Positions 7,040-12,949 of a stretch of 13,033 bases of DNA are shown in pieces (positions within the stretch are counted from its first letter, which is position 1; every line of letters begins with the position of its first letter). Source of the stretch: Bacteroidota bacterium (GTDB lineage Bacteria > Bacteroidota > Bacteroidia > Bacteroidales > Prolixibacteraceae); the NCBI GenBank assembly GCA_013203755.1, contig JABMPI010000286.1, forward strand, positions 1-13,033, given 5' to 3'. The notes under the pieces are model-generated. The model ran no database searches. It worked only from the letters and a program-made list of their open reading frames with translations, and was not told the DNA's origin. The translations under genes and the position numbers were made by a program.

Positions 7040-7486
7040 ATGAGTGAATTGTCGCACATAAACAAAGAGGGAAAAGCTAATATGGTTGATGTGGCTAACA
7101 AACCCGACCAAACCCGAATTGCCAAAGCTACTGGGTTTATAAAATTACAGCCCGAAACGCTAAAACTTATCAACGAAAACCTGATAAAAAAGGGCGATGT
7201 TATTACCATTGCTGAAATTGCCGGAATTCAGGCAGCCAAAGAAACCAGTCGATTAATACCACTTTGTCATGGTTTGTTAATAACCAAAGTTGAAGTACAA
7301 GGGACAGTCGAAGAAAATGGTATTCGAGTAAATAGCCTGGTAAAATGTTTGGGTAAAACGGGTGTTGAAATGGAAGCTTTAACCGCGGTAAACATCGCAC
7401 TTCTTACCATTTACGACATGTGCAAAGCGGTGGACAAAACAATGGTGATGGAAAAAATTTATTTGGTGTCGAAAGAAAAAATTTAA
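7040..7486 (+). CDS. moaC: Cyclic pyranopterin monophosphate synthase MoaC
   Basis: This 148-residue protein converts the MoaA product into cyclic pyranopterin monophosphate in the cytoplasm. It starts with a family-typical MSELSHINKEGKANMVDV. It also carries AKATGFIKL, AGIQAAKETSRLIPLCHGL (catalytic Lys and His region), CLGKTGVEMEALTAV (Glu residues of the active site) and YDMCKAVDK (conserved Asp and Lys). All these blocks are intact. It is slightly shorter than the common 155-165 residues because it stops at SKEKI and lacks the usual Gly/Lys-rich KSGG tail. The start at 7040 is supported by GGAGG at 7028-7032. It lies 3 bases after moaA and 3 before the MOSC-MogA gene. Confidence 0.96.
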   Translation: MSELSHINKEGKANMVDVANKPDQTRIAKATGFIKLQPETLKLINENLIKKGDVITIAEIAGIQAAKETSRLIPLCHGLLITKVEVQGTVEENGIRVNSLVKCLGKTGVEMEALTAVNIALLTIYDMCKAVDKTMVMEKIYLVSKEKI

Positions 7487-7489
7487 GTA

Positions 7490-8419
7490 ATGCAAAAATT
7501 GGAAATACTCTCCGTAAATATTTCAGAAAAAAAGGGAATTGTAAAAACACCCGTAGAACAGATTACTATTAATGAAAAGGGAATTGCAGGTGATGCTCAT
7601 GCCGGAGTTTGGCATCGTCAGGTAAGTTTGCTGGCGAAGGAAAGTATCGACCGTGCTGAACTAAAAGCAAATACAAAATTTCCTCCCGGTACATTCGCAG
7701 AAAACCTAACCACACGAGGGGTTGAATTGGCAAAAACATCAATCCTCGACCGATTTGTAAACGATGAAGTGGAACTGGAAGTAACACAAATTGGTAAAAA
7801 GTGCCACTCGCAATGTGCCATCGGTCAGCAAATTGGAGATTGTATTATGCCTGCCGAAGGAATTTTTTGCAGAACAATAAAAGGTGGTACTGTAAAAGAG
7901 GGAACTCAATTTCAATACATTTCCAGGATTTTTAAAGTGAAAATTGTAGTGCTCAGCGACCGTGCTTCGGCAGGAATTTATGAAGATAAAAGTGGGAAGT
8001 TAATCGACAAACTCAGCAGAGAATGGTTCGAAGCCAAAAACATGAAAGCTGAAATAGAAACAGTAATTATCCCCGATGAAAAAGACCAGCTTACTCAGGT
8101 AATAACCGATTCATTTAACAAAAACTACGATATAGTTTTTACAACAGGCAGCACCGGAATTGGCGAACGCGATATCGCCCCGGAAACTATCGCCCCACTA
8201 CTCGACAAACAAATTACAGGAATTATGGAGCTGGTGCGCGTAAAATACGGAATGAAAAATCCCAACGCAGTTTTAAGTCGCTCGCTTGCCGGCACAAAAG
8301 ACAAAACCTTACTTTTTGCTCTCCCTGGAAATCCAAAGGCCGTAAATGAATATTTAATTGAGATTTTTTCTGTTTTGTTTCATTCTTTGTTGATGTTGTG
8401 GGGGATTAATGGGCATTAA
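7490..8419 (+). CDS. MOSC domain fused to MogA/MoaB-type molybdopterin adenylyltransferase
   Basis: The 309 residues form two domains. Residues 1-145 are a MOSC domain: GIAGDAHAG (31-39), FAENL (69-73) and the conserved KKCHSQC (103-109) containing the presumed sulfur-carrying cysteine. MOSC domains are thought to bind or pass on sulfur, or to bind Moco. Residues 148-305 are a MogA/MoaB domain: VLSDRASAGIYEDKSG (154-169), TTGSTGIGERDIAPE (218-232) and LPGNPKAV (278-285). This domain adenylates molybdopterin and hands it to MoeA. The adenylation motif usually begins TGGTG; here it reads TGSTG, a conservative change. The gene starts 3 bases after moaC and ends the operon. No intrinsic terminator is obvious after it. 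The fusion implies that adenylation and a sulfur-related step are coupled in one polypeptide; this is inference. Confidence 0.9.
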   Translation: MQKLEILSVNISEKKGIVKTPVEQITINEKGIAGDAHAGVWHRQVSLLAKESIDRAELKANTKFPPGTFAENLTTRGVELAKTSILDRFVNDEVELEVTQIGKKCHSQCAIGQQIGDCIMPAEGIFCRTIKGGTVKEGTQFQYISRIFKVKIVVLSDRASAGIYEDKSGKLIDKLSREWFEAKNMKAEIETVIIPDEKDQLTQVITDSFNKNYDIVFTTGSTGIGERDIAPETIAPLLDKQITGIMELVRVKYGMKNPNAVLSRSLAGTKDKTLLFALPGNPKAVNEYLIEIFSVLFHSLLMLWGINGH

Positions 8420-8532
8420 CAGGGTAAGGTTTAATTGTGATATAAAACTATAAATAGCGAATGTCTAACCAATTTTATGAACTCAAACAAAAAACTTTAA
8501 TTTTTTTCCATTTCAGCAAGTTAATGCTATTG

Positions 8533-8562
8533 TTGCAAATACTTATTTTTGTATATTCGCAA
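8533..8562 (+). promoter_or_regulatory. Candidate promoter with surrounding operator dyad of the nikR-lar operon
   Basis: TATTTTTG (8544-8551) matches the Bacteroidota -7 box. It sits inside the 10-base spacer of an imperfect dyad whose arms are TTGCAAATAC (8533-8542) and ATATTCGCAA (8553-8562); eight of ten positions are symmetric. A dyad enclosing a core promoter 32 bases before the regulator's own start suits autoregulation by a ribbon-helix-helix tetramer such as NikR, whose known operators are long dyads. Binding by the protein encoded downstream is inference. Confidence 0.42.
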
Positions 8563-8567
8563 ATAAT

Positions 8568-8592
8568 GTTACTATTTTAAAATTAGTGTTAC
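8568..8592 (+). repeat. GTTAC direct repeats around an AT-rich dyad
   Basis: GTTAC occurs at 8568-8572 and 8588-8592, 20 bases apart, just before the ATG at 8594. Between them, ACTATTTTAAAATTAGT (8571-8587) is a near-perfect palindrome. It may be a second regulator site or a leader structure. The AT-rich core makes chance symmetry possible. Confidence 0.28.
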
Positions 8593-8593
8593 C

Positions 8594-8995
8594 ATGACAG
8601 TCTCAAGAATTGGTGTATCATTGGAGAAGGATCTTTTAGATGCTTTGGATGAATATGTAAAAGCAAATAATTTTTCTAACCGCTCGCAGGCGATTCGGCA
8701 TCTGGTTAATAAGAATACTGCTGAACAAAAGTGGCAATGTAACAACTATGTAGCAGGATCGGTAACTTTGCTGTACGACCCGAATCGTAGGGAGATACAA
8801 AATCAAATCTCCGATATTCAAGTAAATTATCATCAGGAAATTTTATCCACACAACGTGTTATACTTGACAAAGCGAAACACATGGAAATTATTGCCATAA
8901 AAGGAGTTGCAAGCCGGCTGACTGAATTGGCAGATAAATTAATAACAATCAAAGGGATGCAAAACGGGAAACTAACTATGAGCCGAGCGGATTAA
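8594..8995 (+). CDS. NikR-family ribbon-helix-helix regulator lacking the canonical nickel ligands
   Basis: This 133-residue protein has the same length as Escherichia coli NikR. Residues 1-42 form the ribbon-helix-helix DNA-binding domain (TVSRIGVSLEKDLLDALDEY, then NRSQAIRHLV at 29-38). Residues 53-133 form the ACT-like NikR sensor domain (AGSVTLLYDPNRREI, then MEIIAIKG at 97-104). Aligned by eye with E. coli NikR, the nickel ligands H76, H87, H89 and C95 correspond here to V77, R88, I90 and H96. So all three histidine ligands appear lost and the cysteine is a histidine. The block aligns without gaps (29 residues in both), which makes the reading fairly firm. It leads an operon for nickel-pincer cofactor synthesis, so it likely controls it. 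It may sense another ligand, another metal site, or nothing. Confidence 0.85.
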   Translation: MTVSRIGVSLEKDLLDALDEYVKANNFSNRSQAIRHLVNKNTAEQKWQCNNYVAGSVTLLYDPNRREIQNQISDIQVNYHQEILSTQRVILDKAKHMEIIAIKGVASRLTELADKLITIKGMQNGKLTMSRAD

Positions 8996-9056
8996 AAAAA
9001 TTTAAAGCAAGGGTGTTATGTTTTTCAAATTAATGCTACCGTTAAAATTCAATACT

Positions 9057-9887
9057 ATGAATAATCTAAGTCCACATCTTCAAAATAAAATTCAAGAGTT
9101 AGAACAATGGTTCTCCAAAAGAAAAGGTTCGATTGTAGCTTTTTCTGGTGGAATTGATTCTACGCTGGTTCTCTTTTTAGCCAGAAAATTTCAGGGAAAA
9201 GAAAGTGCCATTGGGGTAATATCAAATTCAGAAAGCCTGAAAAGCAAAGATTTTGAGTTGGCACAAGATTTCTGTAAAACGTTCGATATTAACCTTGAGG
9301 TTATAAAAACTTTAGAATTAACAGACGAACGTTACAATCAAAACCCGGAGAACCGATGCTATTTTTGTAAGGAACATCTTTTTCATGACCTGCAAACCAT
9401 AAAAGATAAATACGAGGAATTTGATGTTTTGAGTGGAACAAATTATGACGATTTAGGCGATTATAGACCGGGATTGCAAGCAGCTGCAAAATATAAAGTT
9501 TTGTCTCCGATGGTTGATTGTAACCTTACAAAACAAGAATTACGGGAAATTGCCAAACACTTCGATCTTCCGAACTGGGATAAACCGGCTAGTCCGTGTT
9601 TAAGCTCCCGCATTCCATATAATCATCAGATTACAAGAGAAAAGTTACAACAGGTAGAAGATGCCGAGAATATTTTAAATGACTTTGGTTTTAAAGATGT
9701 GCGTGTCCGCCATTATGGAACATACGGGCAAATTGAAGTTCAAAAAGGAGAATTGGAAAAACTACTTCTGGTGGAGGATGAAGTTTTGAGTAAAATCAAA
9801 AATATTGGTTTTACAGAATTAAAAATTGACAAAGAAGGTTTGGTTTCAGGAAAATTAAACCGGGTTTTGAAAAATGTTACCCAATAA
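9057..9887 (+). CDS. larE: LarE, ATP-dependent sulfur transferase of nickel-pincer cofactor synthesis
   Basis: LarE adenylates the carboxylates of pyridinium-3,5-dicarboxylate mononucleotide and replaces them with thiocarboxylates, giving the sulfurated precursor into which LarC inserts nickel. The PP-loop SGGIDS is at residues 30-35. NRCYFCKEHLF gives C101 and C104, and SPCLSSR gives C181, at the place of the sulfur-donating cysteine of Lactobacillus plantarum LarE. The presence of C-x2-C plus the third cysteine resembles LarE types that bind a [4Fe-4S] cluster and act catalytically. The frame also opens at an ATG at 9018 (13 residues longer), but the start at 9057 gives 276 residues, matching the L. 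plantarum protein, and a cleaner N-terminus. It follows nikR by 61 bases (22 if the earlier start is used) and precedes larC by 12. Confidence 0.92.
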   Translation: MNNLSPHLQNKIQELEQWFSKRKGSIVAFSGGIDSTLVLFLARKFQGKESAIGVISNSESLKSKDFELAQDFCKTFDINLEVIKTLELTDERYNQNPENRCYFCKEHLFHDLQTIKDKYEEFDVLSGTNYDDLGDYRPGLQAAAKYKVLSPMVDCNLTKQELREIAKHFDLPNWDKPASPCLSSRIPYNHQITREKLQQVEDAENILNDFGFKDVRVRHYGTYGQIEVQKGELEKLLLVEDEVLSKIKNIGFTELKIDKEGLVSGKLNRVLKNVTQ

Positions 9888-9899
9888 AAAGAATCAGGA

Positions 9900-11075
9900 A
9901 TGAGAATATTATATTACGATTGTTTTGCAGGAATTAGTGGCGACATGAACCTTGGAGCACTGATAGATCTTGGAGTTGATAAAAACTATTTGATTGCAGA
10001 GCTTGAAAAGTTGAATATCGAAGGGTTTCATTTGGAAGTAAAACAAGATCAGCGACGTGGAATTACAGGTACAAAAGCGGATGTAATTGTTGAGAATCAG
10101 GACAATGAAAAACACCGTCATTTAAGACATATTGAAGAGTTGGTGAATGGTAGTTCGTTGCCGGATAGAGTAAAAATTAATTCATTAAAAATATTCGATT
10201 TAATTGCCGTTGCTGAGGCAAAAGTTCACAATATCTCAAAAGAGAAAGTTCATTTTCATGAAGTAGGAGCACTCGATTCTATTGCTGATATTGTTGGTGC
10301 TGCCATTTGTCTGGACTATTTAAAGGTTGATAAAATATTATCTTCCTCCATTCAATTGGGAGGAGGAACTGTTAAATGTGCTCACGGAATTATGCCCGTC
10401 CCGGCACCTGCCACAGCTGAAATAGTAGTTAATATTCCGGTAAAAACCGGATTGGTAAACCACGAAGCGACAACTCCAACCGGTGCCGCAATTTTAGTTG
10501 CGATGGTTGATGAATTCACCGATAAAATAGATTTTCCAATAATAAAAACAGCTTACGGAATTGGTAATCGGGATAGTGAAGTTCCGAATGTTTTGCGTGT
10601 TTATTTGTGTGAGGATACTGAACAAGTAAAAGATGTTAGTACGGCAAATGCACTTGTTTTAGAGAGTAACATCGACGATATGAACCCGGAACATTACGAT
10701 TTTATTTTGGAACAATTGTTTAACGCTGGGGCAAGCGATGCCTGGTTGATTCCCATTGTTATGAAAAAGTCGCGACCTGCAGTTACACTTTCTATTCTTT
10801 GTAAAGAGGAACTGGTAGAAAAAATGAAAGAGATAGTTTTTACACACAGCACTTCAATTGGAATTCGTGAATGCAGAGTGAAAAAAAACATGCTCCGCCG
10901 TGAAGAATCAGCGGTTGAAACTGTTTTTGGTTCGGTGCGAATTAAAAACAGTTTTTTCAACGGTAAACTGGTTCGTTCGAAACCTGAATTTGGAGATTGT
11001 AAAAAGTTAGCAGAGAAACATAAAGTAAGTATTTCTGAAATTGAAAAGGCAGTAAATAAAATAGCTGAAAAATAA
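9900..11075 (+). CDS. larC: LarC, nickel-inserting enzyme (CTP-dependent nickel cyclometallase)
   Basis: LarC inserts nickel into pyridinium-3,5-bisthiocarboxylate mononucleotide using CTP, completing the nickel-pincer nucleotide. The 391-residue protein starts with the family signature MRILYYDCFAGISGDMNLGAL. It has histidine-rich stretches at 71-78 (KHRHLRHI) and 118-131 (HFHEVGALDSIADI), GGGTVKCAHGIMPVPAPATAE at about 154-174, and NHEATTPTGAAIL at 188-199. The C-terminal CTP-binding half begins near ALVLESNIDDMNPEHYDF (251-268). In L. plantarum the two halves are joined by programmed ribosomal frameshifting; here they are one continuous frame, as in many bacteria. The stop codon shares one base with the larB start (TAATG at 11073-11077), which indicates translational coupling. 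Confidence 0.94.
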   Translation: MRILYYDCFAGISGDMNLGALIDLGVDKNYLIAELEKLNIEGFHLEVKQDQRRGITGTKADVIVENQDNEKHRHLRHIEELVNGSSLPDRVKINSLKIFDLIAVAEAKVHNISKEKVHFHEVGALDSIADIVGAAICLDYLKVDKILSSSIQLGGGTVKCAHGIMPVPAPATAEIVVNIPVKTGLVNHEATTPTGAAILVAMVDEFTDKIDFPIIKTAYGIGNRDSEVPNVLRVYLCEDTEQVKDVSTANALVLESNIDDMNPEHYDFILEQLFNAGASDAWLIPIVMKKSRPAVTLSILCKEELVEKMKEIVFTHSTSIGIRECRVKKNMLRREESAVETVFGSVRIKNSFFNGKLVRSKPEFGDCKKLAEKHKVSISEIEKAVNKIAEK

Positions 11076-11812
11076 TGAGTCCAAAAGATATTCTTGAAAA
11101 ATATAAAAATGGTGAGATAGACTTGCCGGAAGCACTGGGACAATTTCCTAAAAGTGGCATTGAAGAAATGGGTTTTGCAACCATTGATACAGACCGCCAA
11201 AGCCGCACCGGACTTCCCGAAGTAATTTATGCATCGGGAAAAACAGTTGAGCAGGTTAAATTGATTGCAGAACGCATGTACCAAAAAGGAATTGATGTGC
11301 TGGCAACCCGTGTAACTCCAGAAATGGTTGAAGCTGTGAAATCGGTGATTCCGGAAGCAGAATACAATGAGATTGCTAAAACAATTTCATTTAAAAAGAC
11401 AAATACGGTTGAAGCAAAAGGTTACATCGCAATTGTAGTAGCTGGAACGTCAGACATGCCAGTTGCCGAGGAAGCTGCTGTAACGGCACGGTTTTTAGGC
11501 AATAAAGTTGAAACGGTTTATGATGTTGGAGTGGCTGGAATTCACCGGTTGTTTAACCGATTGGAGCTAATCCGAAATGCAAGGGTTATTATTGTTGTAG
11601 CTGGAATGGAAGGAGCGTTAACCAGCGTTATTGGCGGATTGGTAAACAAACCGGTTATTGGTGTGCCAACCAGTATTGGTTACGGAGCCAATTTTCAAGG
11701 ACTCTCTGCTTTGCTCTCTATGTTAAACAGTTGTGCCAGCGGTGTTAGCGTAGTTAATATCGACAATGGTTTTGGAGCCGCTTGCCAGGCTTCATTAATT
11801 AATAAGCTATAA
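11075..11812 (+). CDS. larB: LarB, NaAD carboxylase/hydrolase of nickel-pincer cofactor synthesis
   Basis: LarB carries out the first step of the pathway: it carboxylates the pyridinium ring of nicotinic acid adenine dinucleotide and cleaves the product to pyridinium-3,5-dicarboxylate mononucleotide plus AMP. The 245-residue protein has a helical N-terminal domain (about 1-110) and a PurE-like C-terminal domain. The latter carries GTSDMPVAEEAA (124-135), a glycine-rich GMEGALTSVIGGL (177-189), VPTSIGYGANFQG (197-209) and NSCASGVSVVNIDNGFGAA (218-236). C220 sits at the place of the catalytic cysteine known in L. plantarum LarB. It overlaps larC by one base and is followed after 10 bases by the permease gene. 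No residue of importance appears lost. Confidence 0.94.
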   Translation: MSPKDILEKYKNGEIDLPEALGQFPKSGIEEMGFATIDTDRQSRTGLPEVIYASGKTVEQVKLIAERMYQKGIDVLATRVTPEMVEAVKSVIPEAEYNEIAKTISFKKTNTVEAKGYIAIVVAGTSDMPVAEEAAVTARFLGNKVETVYDVGVAGIHRLFNRLELIRNARVIIVVAGMEGALTSVIGGLVNKPVIGVPTSIGYGANFQGLSALLSMLNSCASGVSVVNIDNGFGAACQASLINKL

Positions 11813-11822
11813 GTTTAGTTTT

Positions 11823-12521
11823 ATGAAGGAATTGTATTTACTTTTTATGTCGGCTGCGTCACTCGGATTTGTTCATACAATTCTGGGGCCCGACCATTAT
11901 TTACCCTTTATCGTTTTAAGCAAAGCCAGACATTGGTCGAGTACAAAAACCATGTGGATTACTTTTATTTCAGGAGTAGGACATGTTGGAAGTTCCATCC
12001 TTATCGGAATGTTTGGAATTGCACTTGGTATTAGTTTAAACAAGCTGGAATATTTCGAAACTTTCAGGGGAGAGTTAGTTGGTTGGATGTTATTCGCTTT
12101 TGGTATTTTATACACCATTTACGGACTTTATAAGTACATAAAAAGTTCGCATCACTTTCATCTTCCACGTTTTTTAGTCCCAAAAAAAATACGCGATTTG
12201 CAACATCTTCCAACCGAGGATCAAAAAGTAGATAATACGAAATTGACTCCCTGGATTCTGTTTCTTATTTTTGTATTTGGTCCATGCGAAGTGCTTATTC
12301 CCATGTTAATTTTTCCGGCTTATAAAAACAGCACTTTTGGCATGATTACCGTTGCTTTAATTTTTGGAATTGCTACGGTATCAACCATGATGTTAGCGGT
12401 TTATATTGGACACAAAGGAACGTCCTTAATAAAATTCAAAAAACATGAAAAGTACCTCCACCTATTTGCCGGAATATTGATTCTAATTAGTGGGTCTGGA
12501 ATTTTGTTTTTGGGGTGGTAG
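11823..12521 (+). CDS. NicO/UreH-type nickel (or cobalt) permease-like membrane protein
   Basis: The 232-residue protein has about six membrane segments. Segment one holds HTILGPDH (residues 18-25), the H-x5-DH motif found in UreH/NicO-type nickel permeases. Segment two holds GVGH (51-54). A cytosolic or periplasmic histidine-rich stretch, SHHFHLP, lies at 109-115, followed by a charged loop (118-140). A later segment has FGPCEVL (152-158), with a conserved Cys and Glu. These polar residues in membrane segments suit a metal path. It is the last gene of the lar operon, 10 bases after larB, so supplying nickel to LarC is the natural role. Cobalt transport, or membership of a sister branch near TauE, cannot be excluded from sequence. 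Confidence 0.78.
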   Translation: MKELYLLFMSAASLGFVHTILGPDHYLPFIVLSKARHWSSTKTMWITFISGVGHVGSSILIGMFGIALGISLNKLEYFETFRGELVGWMLFAFGILYTIYGLYKYIKSSHHFHLPRFLVPKKIRDLQHLPTEDQKVDNTKLTPWILFLIFVFGPCEVLIPMLIFPAYKNSTFGMITVALIFGIATVSTMMLAVYIGHKGTSLIKFKKHEKYLHLFAGILILISGSGILFLGW

Positions 12522-12560
12522 GCAAATACAGCCAAGTGTGCAGAAAAGTACAATTATATG

Positions 12561-12601
12561 CAAATAAAAAAAGAGCTACAAAATTTAATTTGCAACTCTT
12601 T
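12561..12601 (-). terminator. Minus-strand intrinsic terminator behind the tRNA fragment
   Basis: AAAGAG (12570-12575) pairs with CTCTTT (12596-12601). Inside this outer stem, CAAA (12579-12582) can pair with TTTG (12589-12592). Read on the minus strand, the hairpin is followed by seven T residues and further AT-rich bases, the form of an intrinsic terminator. On the plus strand the T run is too short. It lies directly downstream of the tRNA-Ala 3' fragment and is probably that gene's original terminator. It may also stop read-through from right-hand DNA into the lar operon. Confidence 0.62.
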
Positions 12602-12611
12602 GATAATCAGG

Positions 12612-12653
12612 TGGAGAATATCGGAATCGAACCGATGACCTCTTGACTGCCAG
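12612..12653 (-). pseudogene. 3' half of a tRNA-Ala(GGC) gene, probable integration (att) site
   Basis: On the minus strand, 12653-12647 read CTGGCAG, an anticodon loop with GGC for alanine. They are followed by the 3' anticodon stem TCAAG (complement of 12642-12646), the variable loop, and a perfect T arm (complement of 12620-12636, with TTCGATT in the loop). The 3' acceptor strand ATTCTCC (complement of 12613-12619) and the discriminator A (12612) complete it. Beyond the anticodon loop the tRNA match ends: the 5' anticodon stem and D arm are absent. Such a break inside the anticodon arm is the usual crossover point of tyrosine integrases that use tRNA genes. It cannot fold as a working tRNA. 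Confidence 0.78.
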
Positions 12654-12949
12654 TGTTGAGATTCTCCTTTATATTGGTCTATATATATCTTATTTTCAAT
12701 CATTTGGGGTTTTGGTTTTTTATCATGTTCTATACCCATTTTACTATTTCTTGGCAGATTTCTTGGCAGATTTTTGAGGTGTCGTTTTTTACAAATGGTT
12801 TTGTTTATTTTTAAATGAAAGACACCCAACCTAACTTAGATATTTTAACAGTTGTATTGATGAATAATTCAAAATCTTAAAGCAATCAAAATTGGCTACA
12901 TCGCTGAACTTACAGTCCAACTTTTTGTTGCATATCCAGAGATGCAAAA
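12654..12949. other. Gene-poor AT-rich stretch right of the tRNA fragment
   Basis: No convincing gene is visible on either strand in these 296 bases. The minus strand has a frame of 91 codons (12554-12829), but it reads through the tRNA fragment and its terminator and shows no recognisable domain. The stretch contains ATTCTCC at 12661-12667, which on the minus strand repeats the 5' acceptor strand of the tRNA, and a 12-bp tandem duplication at 12747-12770. Composition and lack of genes suit the end of an integrated element. Confidence 0.5.
12747..12770. repeat. Tandem duplication of a 12-bp unit
   Basis: TTTCTTGGCAGA occurs twice in direct succession (12747-12758 and 12759-12770), followed by TTTTT. 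Because the unit is 12 bases, any reading frame through it repeats four codons. On the minus strand one frame ends soon after in a lysine-rich tail with KSAKKSAKK and a stop. It may be the decayed 3' end of a gene such as an integrase, but there is no domain evidence. Confidence 0.6.

Noticed and set aside
8406..8419. Palindrome TTAATGGGCATTAA at the end of the MOSC-MogA gene
   Set aside because: The stem is only six AT-rich pairs with a two-base loop and no T tract, so it is not a terminator; it is part of the coding sequence and stop codon.
9018..9056. Earlier ATG start of larE at 9018
   Set aside because: It adds 13 residues, MFFKLMLPLKFNT, not seen in typical LarE. The ATG at 9057 gives 276 residues like the characterised enzyme. 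It cannot be fully excluded.
9900..11075. Programmed frameshift in larC as in Lactobacillus
   Set aside because: The frame is continuous across the junction of the two halves and no slippery site is needed.
10694..11284. Long minus-strand frame (196 codons) opposite larC and larB
   Set aside because: It is a shadow of two strongly supported plus-strand genes, with no domain and an implausible composition.
12612..12667. Functional D-armless tRNA-Ala
   Set aside because: The 5' anticodon stem does not pair with the intact TCAAG strand, so no anticodon arm can form. Bacterial tRNAs without a D arm are not expected.
12554..12829. Minus-strand frame of 91 codons over the tRNA fragment
   Set aside because: It reads through the tRNA half and the terminator stem, has no domain, and is best explained as non-coding DNA at an element end.
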